In this document: positions 1 through 5,034 of the stretch, piece after piece
How the letters are laid out: each line of letters begins with the position of its first letter
Numbering within the stretch: the first letter of the stretch is position 1
Origin: Myxococcales bacterium
GTDB taxonomy: Bacteria; Myxococcota_A; Polyangia; Polyangiales; JADJMO01
Assembly (NCBI GenBank): GCA_021783935.1
Contig: JAJXTK010000319.1
Coordinates: 1 to 7,351, forward strand
Direction: 5' to 3'
DNA length: 7,351 nt
Made by a program: the position numbers and the translations under genes
The notes under the pieces: model-generated
Told to the model about the DNA's origin: nothing
The model's database searches: none
Seen by the model: only the letters and a program-made list of their open reading frames with translations

Positions 1-225
1 GGCTCTGGCTCGAGCCCCGCGCTCGAAGCCCTCCGTCCCCAATCGTGGGACGTGTGCCGGTCCGACGCGAGGAGGCACTGCCTCGGGGCGGCGGCGCGGC
101 TACGGACGCATCATGGGATCTAGCCCCCACGCAAGGGCAAAGCGTCGGCCGCCCCGAAGGGGACAGGCGCCCTCCAAAATGAGCGCTCGAACCGCGGGCG
201 TCGCGGGCTACGCGGGTTCTCTAGC
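1..225. other. Left-edge stretch without a supportable gene
   Basis: This is the sequence downstream of the minus-strand Cys-rich gene, up to the window edge. On the plus strand one frame stays open across the whole stretch and two others end at stops near 121 and 180. None of the readings shows a recognisable motif, and open frames are expected by chance at this GC. It contains small palindromes (GGCTCGAGCC at 7-16, GAGCGCTC at 181-188), a short hairpin CCCC-GAA-GGGG at 152-162 and three imperfect 9-base units beginning GCGGG at 194-220. None is followed by a T-run that would make a convincing terminator. I see nothing else in it. Confidence 0.5.
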
Positions 226-232
226 CTAGGCT
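223..232. repeat. 10-bp perfect palindrome over the stop codon of the Cys-rich gene
   Basis: AGCCTAGGCT reads identically on both strands and includes the TAG stop (226-228 on the minus strand). With no loop it is a poor RNA hairpin, and no T-run follows. It could be a protein-binding half-site pair or chance. No function is assigned. Confidence 0.3.
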
Positions 233-1092
233 CCCGCGCAGACCGAATCGTGCGTGCACGCGCCGCCGCGACAGCCTCCAAGGCATTCGGCGTCGGAGGC
301 GCAGCTCACACCGTCGGCTTTGAGCGCGACGCATTGGCCGGCCGGACCGCACACGAGCCCCTCATCGCAGACCACGCCGTACGCATTGTTGGAGCAGGAT
401 TCGCCGAGCCCGGCGAGCGGGGCACAGTGCGGAGAGCTTGCATCGACGCACGACAGACCGATGTCGCAGACCGCTGTCGTCAGAGCGCAGTTACCGCCGG
501 CCGGGATGATGGGAACCGCCGCGCAGTAGTCGCCGCCGGACGCGCGAGGAGCGCAAACGGTCCACGAGCCGGCGATCTCCTCGCAGTCACTCGTCGACGT
601 GCAGTCTCCGTGTGGCGGTACGTTGCCGCGCCACACCTCGCCGCAGTCCTGGGAGATCAATCCGACCGCGGATTCGCGGGCCGTCAACGCCTGGCAGTCT
701 CGGTGCGACCCGTTCACGTCGGCGAGGCATGCCGTCGCAGCGTCCGCATCGAAGGTCGCGGCAGGGTTGGAGTGAAGTTGCGTTTCGCATTGTTCCGCGT
801 GCGCCGCTTCGCAGGACGCAGCGTCGGTCCCCGGACAGCACGCGACGAGAGGCGTGCATTCCGCGCCTGCGAGGAGCTGACAGAAGTTGCCTTTCGTCGG
901 CGTCGCTGGCGCGTCTGCGTCGGCGGAAACGGTCGGAGCACCAGCACGGCCGCACCCGACGGCGAACGCGAGCACTGCGGCCTGGGCCCATCGCGGTAGG
1001 GCGTGGCCTGTTCGACCCGCGGGCAGCGACACGGCCGCGAGGAACGTCGCGGACTCGCCGGGCAGGGTGCCGGGCTTCGCAGCGCGCATCAT
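226..1092 (-). CDS. Cys-rich putative lipoprotein with Dickkopf-like repeats
   Basis: The 288-residue product has a basic, unusually long N-region, then a short hydrophobic stretch (about residues 35-46, WAQAAVLAFAVG) ending at Cys47. This is a plausible but imperfect lipobox (A-V-G-C). A flexible Ala/Asp/Thr/Pro tether follows, then a domain with 26 further cysteines, an even number consistent with disulfides outside the cytoplasm. Spacings in the C-terminal half (SC-DAEC-GGC-GGAC types, about residues 165-285) resemble the Dickkopf N-terminal-like Cys-rich repeats common in myxobacterial surface proteins. A tandem ATG lies at 1087-1092. A GTG at codon 21 (1030-1032) would give a more normal 26-residue signal and is a real alternative start. 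It diverges from the Kelch-like gene. The function is unknown; a structural or adhesive role at the outer membrane is inference. The opposite strand is also open but Arg-rich and motif-free. Confidence 0.8.
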   Translation of the reverse strand: MMRAAKPGTLPGESATFLAAVSLPAGRTGHALPRWAQAAVLAFAVGCGRAGAPTVSADADAPATPTKGNFCQLLAGAECTPLVACCPGTDAASCEAAHAEQCETQLHSNPAATFDADAATACLADVNGSHRDCQALTARESAVGLISQDCGEVWRGNVPPHGDCTSTSDCEEIAGSWTVCAPRASGGDYCAAVPIIPAGGNCALTTAVCDIGLSCVDASSPHCAPLAGLGESCSNNAYGVVCDEGLVCGPAGQCVALKADGVSCASDAECLGGCRGGACTHDSVCAGA

Positions 1093-1100
1093 GGTTGCGC

Positions 1101-1106
1101 ACTCTA
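1101..1106 (-). promoter_or_regulatory. Candidate -10 hexamer (TAGAGT), possibly for a leaderless mRNA
   Basis: Read on the minus strand, TAGAGT matches TATAAT at four of six positions and ends 8 bases before the first ATG of the Cys-rich gene. A start point about 7 bases beyond a -10 box would fall at or next to that ATG, so the mRNA would have almost no leader, which fits the lack of a clear Shine-Dalgarno there. I found no good -35 hexamer at 17-base spacing. The kinase gene shows the same geometry. This is inference only. Confidence 0.3.
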
Positions 1107-1145
1107 CCAGAGAGACCCCGCGTCCGTTCTCGTCGAACTGCGTGG

Positions 1146-2741
1146 ATGCTACGTTATGTCAACTCGACCGCTGGAATCCGTGGGGGACGGCTTGCACTTC
1201 TTGGCCCCCACGGAGCGCTCTACGCCTTCGACCCTGATCTTGGCATTTGGATTCGTGGCGTCGCGGACGGCGTGTTGCCGCTGCTCGGCAGCGCGAGCTC
1301 CATGGTCCTATACGGCACGACGCTCTACGCGCTCGCGGCTCCGACACCGGGCGCGACGACGAGCGAGGTCGTCGCCATCGACGTCTTCGGAGGCAGCATC
1401 CGTCGTTCGCCGGGCACGTTCCCGCTGCGCGTCGGCGCGCGCCTCTCGGTCTCGACCGATGGCCTCGGCTTGGTGCTCGCCGGCGGCATCGACCCGCAGC
1501 AGCGCGCGCACGACGACGTCTGGTCGGCGCCGTTTGCCGTGGACGCGTCGCTCGGCGTCGCGACGAGGTCGCGCGCGGACACGACCGGAGTCAGCTTCGA
1601 CGCGGATGGCGCCATGGCCTTCGCCGACCTCGCCGGCGTCGAGGTGGCGAGCGTCGGCGTGAGCACGTCGCGGAGCTCCTCGACCATCCTTCGCGTGCGC
1701 GACGATCTCGGCTGGGACGATGCCGACGAGATCGTCGCTCGCCGCGCCCGCGGTGGCGAGCTCTGCGCGGCAGCTGACCTGCATGGCGGAGAGCGCTGCA
1801 CGTTCGGCGGCCCACCCGCTGCCTGGTGGGGCGGGGTCGGGCTGACGAGCTGCGCAGCTCCAGACGGCACCGCGGGGCAGCGGTGCGAGGGCACGGTCGG
1901 GTCGTTGGTCGCCACCGGCGTCGTGCCCGAGCTCGCGGCCGACTTCTCGCTCGACGGGGCGTCGGTCTGGATCGTGGGCCCCGGCGAGCTGTCTCGTCAC
2001 ACGTTGGGCACCGTCGTCAACGGGAAGCTCACGACGCGCGAAGCTCTCTCGATCCATGCCCCGGACGCGTTCGCGGTGTCGGCGCACGGCGGCCTGGCGC
2101 TCGTCCTGACGCATCGAGGCGTCTCGCTCGCGAGCAGCGTCGGCGCCAAGGCGACCTTGACCCCACCGCAGCCTCTTTGCGGTTCCCCTGTCGCCGTCGC
2201 GCAGTACGGGGACGGGTGGGTCGTGGCGACCACGCGCGGGGTCGCGTTGGTGTCGTCCGGTAGCGATGGGCACCGACCGCAGGTCACGGCGCTCGGGCTC
2301 CTCGACGAGGATCGTGGCACGCTCATCCCTGTCCCGATGGATTCGAATGGAAGGTTCGTCTGCCCGCACGAGGGCGAGCGCGAGGGCGAGCACGAGGGCG
2401 ACGCGCAGCTCGTCGTGACGTTGCGCGACGGCCGTGTGCTCCTCTCGCGCGAGGACGACCTCTTCGAGCTCGATCTCGGCGTCCCCTCGAGCCCGCGCGT
2501 GACGCGTGTGCTCCGCGATGCCGGCGACCTCGCCGCGCTCCGCTACGACGCGCTCGGTGGACGCGTGTACGCGCTCGCGAAGCCGTGGAGCGCGGGGGGG
2601 CCGATCTTCGATCTGCGTGGATCGACGCTCACGAGGTCCGGCAAGTACGCCCTCGGCGCCTGGGTCACGCGCCAGGACGGTCTCGGCGTGAGCGCGCGTC
2701 GAATCGGACCGCGGGTCGAGCTCGCGGAGGTGGTGCGGTGA
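1146..2741 (+). CDS. Kelch/beta-propeller-like protein, 5' end doubtful (possible frameshift)
   Basis: From the only usable in-frame ATG the product is 531 residues. Residues about 10-135 look like Kelch blades: a Gly-Gly-hydrophobic strand, YAFDPDLGIW, then TLYALAAP and LVLAGGID followed by DDVW. The remainder keeps a repeating strand-rich pattern (SVWIVGP, LALVLTH, GWVVATT, GRVLLS, GRVYALA), as in a second propeller. Six cysteines (207, 218, 236, 247, 345, 406) suggest disulfides and export, yet no signal peptide or lipobox is visible, and no Shine-Dalgarno precedes 1146. Third-position GC is 19/37 in the first 37 codons and 34/37 in the next 37. Between 1168 and 1209 the +1-shifted frame has the better coding phase (13/14 against 6/14). 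The true start may therefore lie in that frame (ATG at 1156), joined by a shift at the C5 run 1205-1209. The last codons overlap the next gene. Ligand and function are unknown. Confidence 0.7.
   Translation: MLRYVNSTAGIRGGRLALLGPHGALYAFDPDLGIWIRGVADGVLPLLGSASSMVLYGTTLYALAAPTPGATTSEVVAIDVFGGSIRRSPGTFPLRVGARLSVSTDGLGLVLAGGIDPQQRAHDDVWSAPFAVDASLGVATRSRADTTGVSFDADGAMAFADLAGVEVASVGVSTSRSSSTILRVRDDLGWDDADEIVARRARGGELCAAADLHGGERCTFGGPPAAWWGGVGLTSCAAPDGTAGQRCEGTVGSLVATGVVPELAADFSLDGASVWIVGPGELSRHTLGTVVNGKLTTREALSIHAPDAFAVSAHGGLALVLTHRGVSLASSVGAKATLTPPQPLCGSPVAVAQYGDGWVVATTRGVALVSSGSDGHRPQVTALGLLDEDRGTLIPVPMDSNGRFVCPHEGEREGEHEGDAQLVVTLRDGRVLLSREDDLFELDLGVPSSPRVTRVLRDAGDLAALRYDALGGRVYALAKPWSAGGPIFDLRGSTLTRSGKYALGAWVTRQDGLGVSARRIGPRVELAEVVR
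2367..2402 (+). repeat. Three 12-base tandem units inside the Kelch-like gene
   Basis: Three in-frame copies of a unit close to CACGAGGGCGAG encode the His/Arg-Glu-Gly-Glu-type stretch at residues 408-419 (HEGEREGEHEGD). Units differ at one position each (CAC/CGC at the first codon, GAG/GAC at the last). It sits directly after Cys406, in what would be an exposed loop between strands. It is a candidate slippage site that can change length by four residues without shifting frame. Confidence 0.75.
2726..2730 (+). promoter_or_regulatory. Shine-Dalgarno GGAGG for the TolB-like lipoprotein gene
   Basis: GGAGG lies 7 bases before the GTG at 2738, ideal spacing, and inside the last codons of the Kelch-like gene. 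It decides the start of the downstream gene at the GTGA overlap rather than at any upstream in-frame codon. It is the only strong Shine-Dalgarno I find in the window. Confidence 0.75.
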
Positions 2742-4057
2742 CCCGGCGCGCGCTGGCGCTCCTCGGCGCGACCGGCCTTCTCGGGGGCATAGTGTCCGCG
2801 TGGCCTGGCTGCTCCGATGGAGGCCCCGTGGGCACGCAGGCCGATGCCAGAGCGCATGACGCAAACGACGCTGCGGACGCGCGCGCCGATGTTGTGCCTG
2901 AGAGCGCCTCGGACGCGGAAGTCGAACCCGTCTGGGATCCCGTCTGGCACCTGACGGCGCCCTCGACGTATCCGCAGCTCGGCCCCGACGGTCAGCCGAG
3001 CTGCGGCACGGGCTGTCGCATGGCGCTCAACTGGCCGGTCCATTCGGGGCGACCGTCGCTGATGCACGCCTACACGGAGAACACGGTCGCGGACTATGGT
3101 GACCAAGGGATCTTTCTTTCCGCGGTTGGGGGATCCACCAGCTCGCTCGTCATCTCGAACGACCCGAAACCCTCCATCGGGCACTACGTGGTCGGCGAAG
3201 TCGCACTGAGCGGCGACTTCATGACCTACGTGGTCGCAGACCCCTCGACGCCGACCTCGGTGTTCGTCGTCGAAGTCATGAATACTCGCACGGGCGAACG
3301 CAAACCCGTGGCGCGGATGCGCTGGCTGGGAATCGAGCCGCCATCGGGGCCGTTCGCGACCGCGCTCAACACGAAGTACGTCTTCTGGAGCGACGAGGCA
3401 GTCGGTCTCCGCAGCCTCAACCTAGCAACCGGAGCCGTTCGCACGCTGGTCAAGGGCCTCTTCGAATGCACGAACATGGCTGCAGCCGAGGGAGGCGTGG
3501 TCTGCTGCGACAACAACCGCGGCATCGTGACTTGGACGGACCAAGAGACCGCGAAGGCCGTGCCCATCGACTTCGGTGGCGGGCTCCAGGTCGACGCCAC
3601 GATCTCGCCCGATCGACGCTGGTACATCTGGGTCGACTACCGTGACCCGCCCGGCCCTCCTTCCGATATCGACAACCGCTATGGCGGCGAGATCTACCTG
3701 CGTGACCTTCAGATGGGGGTCACGACACGCCTCACGAACGATTCGCCTGCGGCGCCCAGGGCCAAGGCATTCCCTGCCACGGATGGAAAGATCGCCGTCT
3801 GGAACGAGATCCCGGGCGGGCTCGACCCGAATCCAACGAGCGCGAGCGCCGTCTATGGCAATGCGACGATGGTCGTCGTGCTAGACCTGGCCACGCGAAG
3901 GAAATGCCAGATCGATCTTGGCATTGCCTATGAGGTCCAGCAGTTCAGCGTCCACGGAAGGCACGTCTACGGCTACTTCGGCGCCGCGGGCGACAACAAG
4001 ATGCACCTCGTGAATCTGAGTCTCGATGATCCTGGGTTGAGCTGGACGTGCAAGTAG
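2738..4057 (+). CDS. TolB/WD40-like beta-propeller lipoprotein
   Basis: The 439-residue product starts at a GTG that shares GTGA with the preceding stop. The N-terminus is a classic export signal: TRR, a hydrophobic core (ALALLGATGLLGGIVSA) and a lipobox-like WPGC with Cys25. Residues about 26-65 are an Asp/Ala-rich tether of the kind seen in myxobacterial lipoproteins. The rest is strand-rich. Around 290 it has SPDRRWYIWVDYRD and at 318-334 EIYLRDLQMGVTTRLTND, both matching the TolB/WD40-like repeat style (SPDG..I.., then I(Y/W)..D..TG..+.LT). A CxxxC pair sits at 89/93, with further cysteines later. It is probably a periplasmic or surface propeller that binds a protein or glycan; the partner is unknown. 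It is not TolB itself, because there is no TolB N-terminal domain and no pal/tol genes nearby. Base composition is lower in GC than in the two genes that follow. Confidence 0.82.
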   Translation: MTRRALALLGATGLLGGIVSAWPGCSDGGPVGTQADARAHDANDAADARADVVPESASDAEVEPVWDPVWHLTAPSTYPQLGPDGQPSCGTGCRMALNWPVHSGRPSLMHAYTENTVADYGDQGIFLSAVGGSTSSLVISNDPKPSIGHYVVGEVALSGDFMTYVVADPSTPTSVFVVEVMNTRTGERKPVARMRWLGIEPPSGPFATALNTKYVFWSDEAVGLRSLNLATGAVRTLVKGLFECTNMAAAEGGVVCCDNNRGIVTWTDQETAKAVPIDFGGGLQVDATISPDRRWYIWVDYRDPPGPPSDIDNRYGGEIYLRDLQMGVTTRLTNDSPAAPRAKAFPATDGKIAVWNEIPGGLDPNPTSASAVYGNATMVVVLDLATRRKCQIDLGIAYEVQQFSVHGRHVYGYFGAAGDNKMHLVNLSLDDPGLSWTCK

Positions 4058-5001
4058 CGAAGGACCTGTACGCGGTGCTCGGCGTCGACAAGGGCGCCGA
4101 CACCGAGACGATCAAGAAGACCTTCCGCAAGCTCGCGGCGAAGCTGCACCCCGACCGCAACCCCGGCGACAAGGCCTCCGAGGCGCGCTTCAAGGAGGTC
4201 AACCACGCCCACGAGGTCCTCGCCGACCCGAAGAAGCGCGCCCTCTACGACGAGTTCGGCGAGGAGGGGCTGCGCGAGGGGTTCGATCCCGAGCAGCAGC
4301 GCGCCTACCGCGCGTGGCAACAGCAGGGCGGGCGCGCGCCCGGCGGCGGCTTCCCGGGGGGAGTGCGCATCGAGGACATCTTCGGCGGCGGCGGCGGCGG
4401 CATCGGCGACGTCTTCGGCGATCTCTTCAACCGCGGGCGCGGACGAGGGCATCGGCGCGCGCGAGGGAGCGACGTCGAGGGGGAGATCACGATCGACTTC
4501 GCCTCCGCCGTGCGCGGGACGACGGTCCAGCTGGCCCGGCACGGCGCCGGCGAGCCGATCCAGGTGCGCATTCCGGCGGGCGCCGACGACGGCGCGCGCG
4601 TGCGCATCGCGGGGCACGGCGAGCCCGCGCCGGTGGCGAACGGCGCGCCGGGCGACCTGCTGCTGACCGTGCACGTGCGCCCGCACCCGCGCTTCCGCCG
4701 CGACGGCGACCATCTGCACCTCGAGCTGCCGATCACGATCGCCGAGGCGTACTTCGGCGCGAAGGTGCGCGTGCCGACCTTCGAGGGCCCGGTGACCATG
4801 AAGGTGCCCGCGCACGCGCAGGGCGGGCAGACGATGCGCCTGCGCGGCAAGGGGGTCGCGCGCAAGGGGCACGAGCCAGGCGATCTGTACGTCCACTTCC
4901 AGATCGTGGTGCCGACGAGCGACGAGCCCGCGGTGCAGCGCGCGATCGAGGAGATCGCCAAGGCGCAGCCCGCCGATCCGCGCGAGGGCATCGAGGTCTG
5001 A
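4048..5001 (+). CDS. J-domain co-chaperone without zinc finger (class B, CbpA/DnaJ-like)
   Basis: The 317-residue product has a J-domain at residues about 6-70 with the HPD motif at 34-36 that stimulates Hsp70 (DnaK) ATPase. A Gly/Phe-rich region follows (about 100-145, with six Gly in a row and DVFGDLFNRGR). Two beta-sandwich client-binding domains come next (from about 150, VEGEITIDF, to about 300, with the usual GDLLLTV, HPRFRRDGDHL and GDLYVHF signatures). There are no cysteines at all, so the CxxCxGxG zinc domain of class A DnaJ is absent. The length fits CbpA-like proteins. The GTG at 4048 is the only ATG/GTG/TTG start between the in-frame stop at 4027-4029 and the J-domain. It overlaps the lipoprotein stop by 10 bases, so translation may depend on coupling; I see no good Shine-Dalgarno. 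I leave the symbol blank because several paralogs usually occur in such genomes. Confidence 0.93.
   Translation: MQVAKDLYAVLGVDKGADTETIKKTFRKLAAKLHPDRNPGDKASEARFKEVNHAHEVLADPKKRALYDEFGEEGLREGFDPEQQRAYRAWQQQGGRAPGGGFPGGVRIEDIFGGGGGGIGDVFGDLFNRGRGRGHRRARGSDVEGEITIDFASAVRGTTVQLARHGAGEPIQVRIPAGADDGARVRIAGHGEPAPVANGAPGDLLLTVHVRPHPRFRRDGDHLHLELPITIAEAYFGAKVRVPTFEGPVTMKVPAHAQGGQTMRLRGKGVARKGHEPGDLYVHFQIVVPTSDEPAVQRAIEEIAKAQPADPREGIEV
4384..4401 (+). repeat. (GGC)6 run in the J-protein linker
   Basis: Six successive GGC codons encode the poly-Gly part of the Gly/Phe-rich linker. It is typical low-complexity for this linker and can vary in whole codons by slippage. Confidence 0.7.
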
Positions 5002-5020
5002 TGCGGACCTGACGTCGCGC

Positions 5021-5026
5021 TATCCT
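5021..5026 (+). promoter_or_regulatory. Candidate -10 hexamer (TATCCT) just before the kinase ATG
   Basis: TATCCT matches TATAAT at four of six positions, in otherwise very GC-rich sequence, and ends 8 bases before the ATG at 5035. CTGATG at 4998-5003 lies 17 bases upstream and matches the -35 consensus only at TGA. A start point at or beside the ATG would give a leaderless mRNA, which agrees with the absence of a Shine-Dalgarno. The kinase could then be transcribed apart from the upstream genes. Unproven. Confidence 0.35.
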
Positions 5027-5034
5027 CGGGCGCG

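Noticed and set aside
152..162. CCCC-GAA-GGGG hairpin as terminator of the Cys-rich gene
   Set aside because: The stem is only 4 bp, the hairpin lies over 60 bases beyond the stop codon, and no T-run follows on either strand.
186..200. GGTTCGAGC-like sequence on the minus strand resembling a tRNA T-arm
   Set aside because: The flanking bases do not pair into a T-stem, and no acceptor stem or other arms are present.
250..999. Plus-strand open frame opposite the Cys-rich gene
   Set aside because: It is Arg/Val/Ala-rich and lacks motifs. The minus strand has regular Cys spacing and an export signal.
612..1145. Upstream in-frame extension of the Kelch-like gene by 178 codons
   Set aside because: It would lie wholly antisense to the Cys-rich gene, reads as Arg-rich noise and has no signal peptide at its ATG.
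1308..2864. Long open frame on the minus strand (518 codons) opposite the Kelch-like gene
   Set aside because: It is Arg/Ala-rich with no domain motif, and its existence follows from the GC-rich codon phase of the plus-strand gene.
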